A model generated the notes under the pieces. The model saw nothing but the letters and a program-made list of their open reading frames with translations. It ran no database searches and was not told where the DNA came from. Source: Sporichthya polymorpha DSM 43042 (lineage in GTDB: Bacteria > Actinomycetota > Actinomycetes > Sporichthyales > Sporichthyaceae). Taken from it: a stretch of 64,000 nucleotides of DNA. The stretch is taken from the NCBI RefSeq assembly GCF_000384115.1, contig NZ_KB913029.1, positions 2,266,907 to 2,330,906 on the forward strand, given 5' to 3'. Numbering within the stretch: position 1 is the first letter of the stretch; the number at the start of each line of letters is the position of its first letter. Positions 25,418-34,592 of the stretch are shown piece after piece. Made by a program: the position numbers and the translations under genes.

Positions 25418-26484
25418 GGCGCGCGCTCGTGGGCCTCGCGGCCCTGACGATGGTCGGCCTCGCCGCGGGCGTCGCCGACGCCGCCGACCAGGAGCGGATG
25501 TTCCAGTTCCAGGACGACCGGATCACCGAGTCCAGCGGGCTGGCCGCCAGCACCAAGCACGACGGGATCGTCTACACCCACAACGACTCCGACGCCGGCC
25601 CGGACCTCTTCGCCGTCGACGACTCGTCCGGCGAGACCGTCGCGGTGCTCACCCTGAACGGCGCCCCGGCCCGGGACTGGGAGGCGATGACCCGCTGCGA
25701 GAACGACGAGACGCTGTGGGTCGGCGACATCGGCGACAACATCGACGCCTGGAAGACCTACCGGCTCTACCGGGTTCCGGAGCCGGACACCCTGAGGACC
25801 GGCAACGTCGAGTTCACCCAGTACGACATCCGCTACGCCGACGGCCGGGCCCGCGACGCCGAGGCCCTGCTCTGCGACCCGCGCAACGGTCGGCTCTACA
25901 TCGTCTCCAAGGAGAACGAGTCTCAGGCCGCCGTCTACCGGGGGCCCGCGACGATGAAGGCGGGGGCGGTGAACACGTTCACGCGGATCGCCTCCGCCCC
26001 GGCCGGCGTCACCGACGGCGCGTTCTTCGCCGGCGGCCGCTTCGCCGTCCTCCGCGGCTACTTCGAGGCGCGCATCGTCAGCCCGAACGCGGACTGGAAG
26101 TCGGTCGTGAAGTTCACCCCGCCGATCCAGATGCAGGGGGAGTCGGTCGCCGAGTCCGCCGACGGCGAGGACCTGCTCTTCGGCAGCGAGGGAATCGGCT
26201 CGACGGTCTGGCGCGTCCCGATCCCCGAGGACGTGAAGAAGCTCCCCAACTCCTCGGTCTCCGCCCAGGACGCGAAGGACGCCGCGAAGGACGCCAAGGA
26301 CAAGGGCAAAAAGGCCGCCGACGACGCGAAGAAGGCCGGCCGGGACGCGGCGAAGGACACCTCCGACGACATCAAACGCGTCAACGACGAGGGCATCCCC
26401 GGCATCGACGGTCAGATGGTCGCCCTGTTCTCCGCCCTCGGCCTCGGGCTCCTCGTTCTCGTGTTGGCCACCCGTCGGGACTGA
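25414..26484 (+). CDS. Secreted, membrane-anchored beta-propeller-like protein
   Basis: 356 residues. Signal peptide (RRALVGLAALTMVGLAAGVADA), an extracytoplasmic domain with repeated strand motifs (ITESSGLAAS, DWEAMTRC, LWVGDIGDNI, DAEALLCDP, RLYIVSKE) resembling a propeller, a 35-residue Lys/Ala/Asp-rich helical stalk (AKDAAKDAKDKGKKAADD), and a C-terminal transmembrane helix ending in RRD. Not a named family to me. GTG 25414 overlaps the methyltransferase stop by 4 bp; GTG 25411 is equally possible. Followed by a family A repeat. Confidence 0.7.
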   Translation: MRRALVGLAALTMVGLAAGVADAADQERMFQFQDDRITESSGLAASTKHDGIVYTHNDSDAGPDLFAVDDSSGETVAVLTLNGAPARDWEAMTRCENDETLWVGDIGDNIDAWKTYRLYRVPEPDTLRTGNVEFTQYDIRYADGRARDAEALLCDPRNGRLYIVSKENESQAAVYRGPATMKAGAVNTFTRIASAPAGVTDGAFFAGGRFAVLRGYFEARIVSPNADWKSVVKFTPPIQMQGESVAESADGEDLLFGSEGIGSTVWRVPIPEDVKKLPNSSVSAQDAKDAAKDAKDKGKKAADDAKKAGRDAAKDTSDDIKRVNDEGIPGIDGQMVALFSALGLGLLVLVLATRRD

Positions 26485-26488
26485 CCCA

Positions 26489-26548
26489 ACTTCTCCTGCG
26501 CGCCGCGCCCATCCCCGGCCCGGGAAGGGCGCGCCGCGCCGCAGAAGA
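26489..26548. repeat. GC-rich dyad repeat, family A
   Basis: Single copy from CTTCTCCTGCGCGCCGCGCC to GGGCGCGCCGCGCCGCAGAAG in the 70-bp gap between convergent genes; matches the copies at 17609-17748 and, inverted, 9176-9275. May act as a bidirectional terminator. Confidence 0.7.
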
Positions 26549-26554
26549 TGCGGG

Positions 26555-27478
26555 TCACCAGCCGACCTGTTCGCACCCGGTGTGGTCGGCGGGCTCGACC
26601 TGGAGGGTGGCGTGCTCGAGCTTGTGGGTGACGGAGAGGAGCTCGCGGGCCTGGTCGAGGACCGCGTGGGTGTCGGCGTCGACGGCGACGACGAGGTGGG
26701 CGGTCGCGACCTCCATCTCGGAGGTCAGCGTCCAGACGTGGAGGTCGTGGACGTCGACGACGCCCGGGAGCGCAGCGAGATCGGCCTGCAGGGCGACGAG
26801 GTCGATGTGCGGGGGCGCGGCCTCGAGGAGCACCCGCAGCGCGGAGGCCCCGAGCCGGTAGGTCCGGGGGAGGATCCACAGGCCGAGGGCGATCGCGAGG
26901 GCGGGGTCGATCCAGTCCTCGCCGGTGATCGCGATGAGCAGCGCGGCGACGATGACCGCCGCCGAGCCGACCGCGTCGGCGAGGACCTCCAGGTACGCGC
27001 CGCGGAGATTGAGGCTCTCCTTCGCCCCCTCGCGCAGCAGCCAGAACCCGACGAGGTTGACGGCCAGGCCCGCGCACCCGACGGCGAGGACCGCGGCGGA
27101 GGAGATCTCGACCGGGTCCGACAGGCGGTCCAACCCCTCCCACAGGACGTAGGCCGAGACCCCGAACAGCAGGACGGCGTTCGCGAGGGCGGCCAGGACC
27201 TCGAGCCGGTAGAGCCCGAACGTGCGGCGGTTGCCGGTCTGGGCGCGGGTGGCGGCGGCGATCGCGGCGAGCGCCATGCCGAGCCCGGCGGTGTCGGTGA
27301 GCATGTGCCCGGCGTCGGAGAGCAGGGCGAGCGAGTCGGTCGCGAGCGCGACGACGACCTCGACGACGAGGAACGCGAGCGCCAGCGCGAACGCGATCGT
27401 CAGCCGGCCGCGGTGGCGCTCCCCGGCGCGGGCCGAGGCATGGCCGTGGCCGTGCCCATGGCCGTGGCCGTGTCCCAC
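26555..27478 (-). CDS. Cation diffusion facilitator, probable zinc exporter
   Basis: 307 residues, inner membrane. A His-rich N-terminus (GHGHGHGHGHGH) precedes six membrane segments; DSLALLSDAGHMLTD (helix 2) and ADAVGSAAV (helix 5) carry the metal-site Asp/His residues of the Zn/Co/Cd CDF family, and the cytoplasmic C-terminal domain contains VHDLHVWTLTS and VTHKLEHATLQVE. Closest in layout to CzcD/ZitB. GTG 27478 has GGAGGGG upstream and lies 38 bp after the MFS stop. Confidence 0.9.
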   Translation of the reverse strand: MGHGHGHGHGHGHASARAGERHRGRLTIAFALALAFLVVEVVVALATDSLALLSDAGHMLTDTAGLGMALAAIAAATRAQTGNRRTFGLYRLEVLAALANAVLLFGVSAYVLWEGLDRLSDPVEISSAAVLAVGCAGLAVNLVGFWLLREGAKESLNLRGAYLEVLADAVGSAAVIVAALLIAITGEDWIDPALAIALGLWILPRTYRLGASALRVLLEAAPPHIDLVALQADLAALPGVVDVHDLHVWTLTSEMEVATAHLVVAVDADTHAVLDQARELLSVTHKLEHATLQVEPADHTGCEQVGW

Positions 27479-27516
27479 GCGCGCCCCTCCGCCCGTCGTC
27501 CCGCCCCGACGGCGGC

Positions 27517-28665
27517 TCAGCGGTCGAGCGTAGCGACCCCCGCCGGGCGTCGGCCCGAGACGATGAGCGAGGTCACGGCCACGGCGAGCAGCAGCGGGAC
27601 CAGCGCGAAGGCCGCCTGGACGTTGAGGGCGTCCGACATCACGCCCATCAGCAGCGGCGAGAGCGCGGCCGCCCCGCCGACCCCGAGCGCGGCGCGGCCC
27701 GCGGCGAGGTCGGGGTGCCCGCCGCCGGCCTCGATGGCCCGGGTGACCGCCAGCGGGTAGTGCAGCGACATCCCCAGCCCCATGGCCGCGAGCCCGAGCA
27801 GACCCTGGACGGGGGTCTGGGACGTCCAGAACACCGCGAACCCGACCCCGGCCAGGGACAGCGCGCCGAGCAGCGCGCCCTCGGGCTTGCGGCGCGCGAT
27901 CTTCGCCCCCGCGACCCGGCCGACGAACATCCCGCCGAGCAGCACGCTGACCCCGGCCGCCGCGGCGCCCTCGGACATCCCGGCCGAGTCCCGCAGCAGG
28001 TCCGAGGACCAGACGGTCATCGAGGCCTCGACCCCGATCGTCATCGCCACGACCAGCCAGGCGCCCCAGTAGTTGCGCGGGAGCTTGCCCTTCGAACCCC
28101 GCGTCGAGGCGACGCCGTCGGGGATCGGCTCGCGGCCGAGCGTCAGGCCGAGCGCGACGACGAGAAGGATCAGCCCGAGCAGCACCGGCCGCCAGCCGAG
28201 GTCGAGCGCCGCGGACGCCGCGATCAACCCGGGTCCGACCAGTCCGAACGCCGCCGCGACCGCGTTGGCCTCGGTGATCGCCGCCGGCGCGTTCTCCTCG
28301 TGCCGCTCGCGCAGGATCACCGCCGAGCCGGTCACCAGGAGCGACCCGAACCCGCCGGCGACGAACGCGCCCGTCAGGGTCACGGCGAGCAGGTCGACCG
28401 AGCACAGGATCGCGACGCCGACCGCGATGCCGGCCATGGCCATCCGCGCCGTCCGGCCCCGGCCGAGGTGCCGGGCGAGCAGCGGGTACAGCAGCGAGGC
28501 GAGGATCGACCCCACCGAGATCATCGTCGCGTGCAGGCTCGCGACGGTGTTCGAGACGTCGAGCTCGTCCCGCAGCATCGGCACGACGGGCCCGAAGCCG
28601 AAGAGGAAGTACCCCCACAGCCCGAGCTGGCCGTAGACCAGCAGGGTGAGGCGGTCGCGCGGCAT
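27517..28665 (-). CDS. MFS transporter
   Basis: 382 residues with about 11-12 hydrophobic segments (GQLGLWGYFLFGFGPVVPML at the start; LARHLGRGRTARMAM as loop 2-3). Similar to small sugar/drug MFS proteins; substrate unknown. ATG 28665 has GGAGGGG upstream. Lies between serC and the CDF gene on the same strand; a perfect inverted repeat separates it from serC, so it probably has its own promoter. Confidence 0.8.
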   Translation of the reverse strand: MPRDRLTLLVYGQLGLWGYFLFGFGPVVPMLRDELDVSNTVASLHATMISVGSILASLLYPLLARHLGRGRTARMAMAGIAVGVAILCSVDLLAVTLTGAFVAGGFGSLLVTGSAVILRERHEENAPAAITEANAVAAAFGLVGPGLIAASAALDLGWRPVLLGLILLVVALGLTLGREPIPDGVASTRGSKGKLPRNYWGAWLVVAMTIGVEASMTVWSSDLLRDSAGMSEGAAAAGVSVLLGGMFVGRVAGAKIARRKPEGALLGALSLAGVGFAVFWTSQTPVQGLLGLAAMGLGMSLHYPLAVTRAIEAGGGHPDLAAGRAALGVGGAAALSPLLMGVMSDALNVQAAFALVPLLLAVAVTSLIVSGRRPAGVATLDR

Positions 28666-28686
28666 CGCCCCTCCGCGTCTCAACGC

Positions 28687-28736
28687 CGAACGTCCGAAGA
28701 AGTGGCTGCTATTGCGACCACTTCTTCGGACGTTCG
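28687..28736. terminator. Perfect 19-bp inverted repeat downstream of serC
   Basis: Arm CGAACGTCCGAAGAAGTGG (28687-28705), 12-nt loop, exact complementary arm 28718-28736, ending 6 bp from the serC stop. It is AT-richer than its surroundings. Likely terminator of serC; no other copy was seen in the window. Confidence 0.7.
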
Positions 28737-28742
28737 AGCTGG

Positions 28743-31101
<2,359 letters not shown>

Positions 31102-31291
31102 GGGGGCCGCCTTTCAGCAGGTCGGACGGGGGCCGTGACCTCCCATTCTGTACCCGTGGGCGACCCCGCCGGTCCGCCCGGGGCGTGGCCCACGCCTCAC
31201 CCGGACGGTCCAGCCGGGCTCGGCCGGCCGGCGATCCTTCCTGGTCCACGGGGCTCCCGGGCGGGTACGCGGCGTGCATAGGGTTGGCCGC

Positions 31292-31993
31292 ATGGCGATC
31301 ACGACGCAGACGGTGGAGTTCCCCAGCAACGGCGGCACGGCGGGTGGCTACCTGGCTCTTCCCGAGAGCGGCAGCGGCCCTGGAGTGGTCGTCGTCCAGG
31401 AGTGGTGGGGGCTCGACCCCTCGCTGAAGATCATGGTCGAGCGGCTCGCCGACGCGGGCTTCGTCGCCCTGGCGCCCGACCTGTACCACGGTGAGCTCGC
31501 GGCCCACGACGAGATGGACAAGGCCGGCCACCTCATGCAGTCCCTGCCGGCGGACCGCGCCGCGACGGACATGAGCGGGGCCGTCGACTTCCTCGCCGGC
31601 CACGACGCCGTCACCGGCGACGGTCTCGGCGTTCTGGGTTTCTGCATGGGCGGAATGCTCACGTTCCTGCTCGCCGCCGGCCGCGGCGACAAGATCAAGG
31701 CCGCGGTGCCGTTCTACGGCTTCCCGGGTCCGGACTCCGAGCCCGACTGGTCCGGCCTGACCGCCGTGGTCCGGGGTCACATGGCGGAGAACGACGACTT
31801 CTTCACCCCCGAGGGCGCGCAGGCCCTGGAGAAGAAGCTGCGCGACCTCGGCAAGGACGTCGAGCTGACCGTCCACCCGGGCTCGGGTCACGCGTTCATG
31901 AACCCGATGAACGCCCTCGGTACCAAGGACGACGAGCTCGCCGCCCGCTGCTGGGCCGAGGCCACCTCCTTCCTCCACACCCAGCTCGGCTGA
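31292..31993 (+). CDS. Dienelactone hydrolase family protein
   Basis: 233-residue alpha/beta hydrolase. Nucleophile cysteine in [10 protein letters not shown], an upstream [15 protein letters not shown] typical of dienelactone hydrolases (the E-W motif interacts with the nucleophile), an acid residue in [10 protein letters not shown], and His in [10 protein letters not shown]. The family cleaves dienelactone in aromatic degradation, but many members have other ester substrates. ATG 31292 follows TAGGGT (31279-31284) by 7 nt: leaderless. Confidence 0.9.
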   Translation: MAITTQTVEFPSNGGTAGGYLALPESGSGPGVVVVQEWWGLDPSLKIMVERLADAGFVALAPDLYHGELAAHDEMDKAGHLMQSLPADRAATDMSGAVDFLAGHDAVTGDGLGVLGFCMGGMLTFLLAAGRGDKIKAAVPFYGFPGPDSEPDWSGLTAVVRGHMAENDDFFTPEGAQALEKKLRDLGKDVELTVHPGSGHAFMNPMNALGTKDDELAARCWAEATSFLHTQLG

Positions 31994-32001
31994 CGACGCG
32001 G

Positions 32002-32637
32002 TTGCCTGACGAAGCGTCAGATCTCGCGGCCATGCGCCGCGAGTACATGGAGACCGGGCTCGAGCCGGCGGACCTGCCGGCCGACCCGGTCGCCGCGTTC
32101 CGGAAGTGGTTCGACGAGGTCGTCGACGCCGGCCTGGCCGAGCCCAACGCGATGGTGGTCTCGACGGCCGGCCCGTCCTCGCGGATGACGCTGCTCAAGA
32201 GCGTCGACTCCCGCGGGTTCGTGTTCTTCACGAACTACACCTCGCGCAAGGCTCGCGAGCTCGACGCGAACCCGCGGTGCTCGCTGCTGTTCCCGTGGCA
32301 CGGCCTGCGGCGGCAGGTGATCGTGAACGGCTCCGCAGCCCGCGTCCCCCGCGCGGAGACCGAGGCCTACTTCGCGACCCGCCCCCGCGGCTCCCAGATC
32401 GGCGCCTGGGCGAGTCGCCAGTCCACCGTCGTCGCGAACCGGGCCGAGCTCGACGACCGCTACGCCGAGCTCGAACGCCGCTGGCCCGGCGCCGTCCCTT
32501 GCCCCGACTTCTGGGGCGGGTATGTCGTCACCCCCCAAGCCGTCGAGTTCTGGCAGGGCCGCCCCTCCCGCCTCCACGACCGGCTCCGCTACACCCGCGC
32601 CGGGGACGGCTGGCTCGTCGAGCGCCTCGCGCCTTAG
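32002..32637 (+). CDS. pdxH: Pyridoxamine 5'-phosphate oxidase
   Basis: 211 residues. FMN enzyme making pyridoxal 5'-phosphate. Seen: [15 protein letters not shown] (PLP-side N-terminus), [53 protein letters not shown] and the C-terminal [24 protein letters not shown] signature. Start TTG 32002, 9 bp after the preceding stop; ATG 32032 is a shorter alternative. Supplies the cofactor for PLP enzymes such as SerC and GcvP. Confidence 0.95.
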   Translation: MPDEASDLAAMRREYMETGLEPADLPADPVAAFRKWFDEVVDAGLAEPNAMVVSTAGPSSRMTLLKSVDSRGFVFFTNYTSRKARELDANPRCSLLFPWHGLRRQVIVNGSAARVPRAETEAYFATRPRGSQIGAWASRQSTVVANRAELDDRYAELERRWPGAVPCPDFWGGYVVTPQAVEFWQGRPSRLHDRLRYTRAGDGWLVERLAP

Positions 32638-32648
32638 CTGACGAGTCG

Positions 32649-32996
32649 TCAGAGTTCGAGGTGGAGCCGGAGCGCGTCGTCCACAGCGCGGAGCAGATCG
32701 GGTCCCAGCCGTGCTATCGCTGGGCCGACTCGCTCCACGGCCACCGCGCGCACCTGCTCTGCCTGCGCCTTGCTGTCGAGTCGAAGACCGGTCTCCGCCT
32801 TCGGTAGCAGGACCTGGAACGAATACAGCGTCTCGACGTTGCTCGTCACGGGCACGACGGTGACCACGCCGCGCCCGAGGCGCGCGGCCGTGGCGTTCGC
32901 GCGGTCGTTGCTCACGACTACTGCGGGCCGGACCTTGCTGGCCTCGCTGCCGCGTGTGGGAGTGAGGTCGACGAGGCGGATCTCACCGCGACGCAT
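32649..32996 (-). CDS. MazF/PemK-type endoribonuclease toxin
   Basis: 115 residues. MazF family: MRRGEIRLVDLTPTRGSE at the N-terminus (the basic strand and loop), KVRPAVVVSNDRAN, VVPVTSNV, and SKAQAEQVRAVAVER in the second half. Such toxins cleave mRNA at short motifs when the antitoxin is degraded. Start ATG 32996 overlaps the antitoxin stop by 14 bp. Sequence specificity is unknown. Confidence 0.92.
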   Translation of the reverse strand: MRRGEIRLVDLTPTRGSEASKVRPAVVVSNDRANATAARLGRGVVTVVPVTSNVETLYSFQVLLPKAETGLRLDSKAQAEQVRAVAVERVGPAIARLGPDLLRAVDDALRLHLEL

Positions 32997-33213
32997 CGGG
33001 CAGCCCGTCGCCGACAGCGGCCTGCCACACCTCGGCGTCGGAGCCGTCCTCCCACTCGGCCCAAGCAGCCTCGTACTCGTCGCCGAGCGACTCGTGCCGG
33101 AGCAGGTGGACGGCATGGGCCAGCGCAGCCGAACGAGACCCGAGCCCGGATGTACGGGCGTAGTTGTCGAGCAGTTCGACGTCCTCGTCCGGCAGGCTGA
33201 CGCTGATCTTCAT
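32983..33213 (-). CDS. Ribbon-helix-helix antitoxin of the MazEF-type pair
   Basis: 76 residues. N-terminal RHH DNA-binding domain (MKISVSLPDEDVELLDNYA, then GLGSRSAALAHAVHLLR) followed by an acidic toxin-binding tail (DEYEAAWAEWEDGSDAEVW), as in mycobacterial MazE-like antitoxins. ATG 33213 follows TAGGAT by 6 nt, a leaderless start. Expected to autorepress through the dyad at 33229-33239. Confidence 0.9.
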   Translation of the reverse strand: MKISVSLPDEDVELLDNYARTSGLGSRSAALAHAVHLLRHESLGDEYEAAWAEWEDGSDAEVWQAAVGDGLPDASR

Positions 33214-33245
33214 ACCCGTATCCTACCCGAGTAGTACTCCCGTTC
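33214..33245 (-). promoter_or_regulatory. Promoter/operator of the toxin-antitoxin operon
   Basis: On the minus strand the -10 TAGGAT is at 33225-33220. Just upstream lies the dyad GAGTA-g-TACTC (33229-33239), and CGGGTA occurs twice, 5 bp apart. This fits RHH antitoxin binding to short repeated half-sites. Confidence 0.55.
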
Positions 33246-33311
33246 GGGAGTTCAGCGAGCCCTGGGGTTTGATCGTGCGCGGGTCGCGGCGGTGGCGGGT
33301 CCGGGCTCCGG

Positions 33312-33520
33312 ACAGAAAAGAGCCCGCGGGCTGCCGGTCGAATGACCGGCTGCTCGGAGGGACGTAACCCCGAGCACCCACGGGCTCCGGTGACTGCAGT
33401 GGATTCGCCTGGCCGCAGACCTGCGGTCCGGTGAAGGCACCTAGTCAATGCGGCTAGCTTGCAGCCACCTCACGCGTCCGACAGCTACTCAAAGCGTGGA
33501 CCACCTCCCTTCCGTGTACT
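33312..33520 (-). ncRNA. Probable structured non-coding RNA upstream of the toxin-antitoxin operon
   Basis: No plausible gene lies in 33246-33771, yet the minus strand shows dense secondary structure. Its 3' end is a three-way junction: P1 33377-33387 with 33320-33330 (GAGCCCG/CGGGCTC plus GGG/CCC), P2 33344-33350 with 33333-33339 (GCCGGTC/GACCGGC), P3 33370-33376 with 33351-33357 (TGCTCGG/CCGAGCA), then CTTTTC, resembling a terminator. Upstream hairpins: CCGCAG/CTGCGG (33413-33426), GGTG/CACC (33430-33441), GGCT/AGCC (33452-33466). The 5' part carries a very strong Shine-Dalgarno-like GGGAGGTGG (about 33505-33513). The sequence feels familiar as a conserved actinobacterial intergenic element, but I cannot name it. 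It could be a small RNA or a leader. Confidence 0.5.
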
Positions 33521-33685
33521 GACGACGGTACGTCGCGGCCGGGAATCGTGTCGAGGGATTTCGGGCCGGGTCGCGAAGCTCTCAGGTTGGCTTTCAGGAA
33601 AGGGCGTCGGCGGCGACCCGGAGGTCGGCGGAGGGGACAGTCGGCTCGGGCTGGTCGGGTGTCGTGGTCGCGCTTCAACTCAACC

Positions 33686-33741
33686 GAGTGCGCAGATCGG
33701 CCCCGGTTGGGCCCGTCGAACCGGGGCTCAGCTGCGCACTC
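33686..33741. terminator. Two-stem inverted repeat downstream of udgX (family F)
   Basis: Left arms GAGTGCGCAG and CCCCGGTT pair exactly with AACCGGGG and CTGCGCACTC across a 10-nt loop and a symmetric 5-nt internal bulge. It ends 30 bp from the UdgX stop. The segment GTGCGCAGATCGGCCCC matches the direct repeats at 1531-1606. Confidence 0.65.
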
Positions 33742-33771
33742 GGCGCACTTCGGCCCGTCTACGTGGGCGCC

Positions 33772-34452
33772 CTATCCGAGGGCGTCGGCGGCGACGCGAA
33801 GGTCCGCGACGAGGGCGGCGAAGGCGGTCTCGCGGTCGTCGGAGCGGAGGACCGCGGAGGGGTGCACGGTCGCGAGCAGCTGCGCCGCGGGGGAGCCCTC
33901 GGGAACGTCCGCCGGCACCAGGCCGCGGGCGGCGCGGTCCGGCCACGGGAGGAGGACGCCGCGCTCCTTCGTCACCCGGAACGCGGGACCGGCCAGGGCC
34001 CGGCCGGCGATCGCCCCGAGGGCGACGATCAGCTCGGGCCGGACGCGCTCGAGCTCGGCCGCCAGCCACGGGCGGCAGGCGGTGATGTGGCCGGCGTCCG
34101 GGGACTGGTGCAGCCGGCGCTTGCCCCGCTCGGAAAACCGAAAATGCTTGACGGCGTTCGTCAGCCACACCGATTCCCGCGGCAGTCCGGCCTCCGCCAT
34201 TGCCGCATCGAGCAGCCGCCCGGCGGGGCCGACGAACGGTTCGCCCTCGACGTCCTCACGGTCGCCGGGCTGCTCGCCGACCATCAGGCAGCGGGCGCGG
34301 GGGTCGCCGGCACCGAAGACGACCTGGGTCGCGGGGGCGTACAGCTCGCAGCCCCGGCACTCCTCGGCCGCGGCGGCCAGGGCGCCCAGGTCCCCGTCGT
34401 CCGGGACCCAGGCCTCGGCGCCGGGACGGTCCGGCCGGGTCCGTGTCGCCAT
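33772..34452 (-). CDS. udgX: Uracil-DNA glycosylase superfamily protein UdgX
   Basis: 226 residues. Fe-S uracil-DNA glycosylase with the hallmarks of the UdgX group: motif A GEQPGD (59-64, instead of GEAPG), TNAVKHFRF, and the R-loop KRRLH (111-115) whose histidine (H115) in characterised UdgX forms a covalent bond with the uracil site; HPSAVLR (197-203) is motif B. Cys 32, 35 and 126 are cluster ligands; His 103 stands where UDG4 enzymes have the fourth Cys. The R-loop is KRRLH, not the more usual KRRIH. ATG 34452 chosen; the longer frame enters the repeats. Confidence 0.93.
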   Translation of the reverse strand: MATRTRPDRPGAEAWVPDDGDLGALAAAAEECRGCELYAPATQVVFGAGDPRARCLMVGEQPGDREDVEGEPFVGPAGRLLDAAMAEAGLPRESVWLTNAVKHFRFSERGKRRLHQSPDAGHITACRPWLAAELERVRPELIVALGAIAGRALAGPAFRVTKERGVLLPWPDRAARGLVPADVPEGSPAAQLLATVHPSAVLRSDDRETAFAALVADLRVAADALG

Positions 34453-34466
34453 GCCGATTCCCTGCC

Positions 34467-34592
34467 CGTCGACAAAGGGTGTCACCCCTTGTCGACGGGG
34501 TCGGGGTCGACGTGTCCGGAGAGGGTGTCACCCCTTGTCAACGTGTCCGGGGTCGACGTGTCCGGAGAGGGTGTCACCCCTTGTCAACGGGG
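34467..34592. repeat. Three tandem copies of a GGGTGTCACCCC palindrome
   Basis: AGGGTGTCACCCCTTGTC occurs three times (about 34477, 34522, 34568). The first is embedded in a near-perfect 34-bp dyad with CCCGTCGAC/GTCGACGGG ends. The other two share the lead CGTGTCCGGAGAGGGTG. The third spans the stop codon of the photolyase gene (34584-34586). Related to family B terminators. It occupies the whole gap between phr and udgX. Confidence 0.75.

Noticed and set aside
27421-27478. Microsatellite-like GGCCGTGGCCGTG repeat
   Set aside because: It encodes the His/Gly N-terminus of the CDF transporter, a normal metal-binding tail of that family.
33454-33678. 74-codon minus-strand frame ending in VVHALSSCRTREVAAS
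   Set aside because: Arg/Pro-rich, no credible start at the right distance from the SD-like GGGAGG; RNA structure explains the region better. A short leader peptide remains possible.
34467-34592. Considered as a CRISPR array
   Set aside because: Only three short palindromic units with irregular, non-unique spacers; no cas genes.
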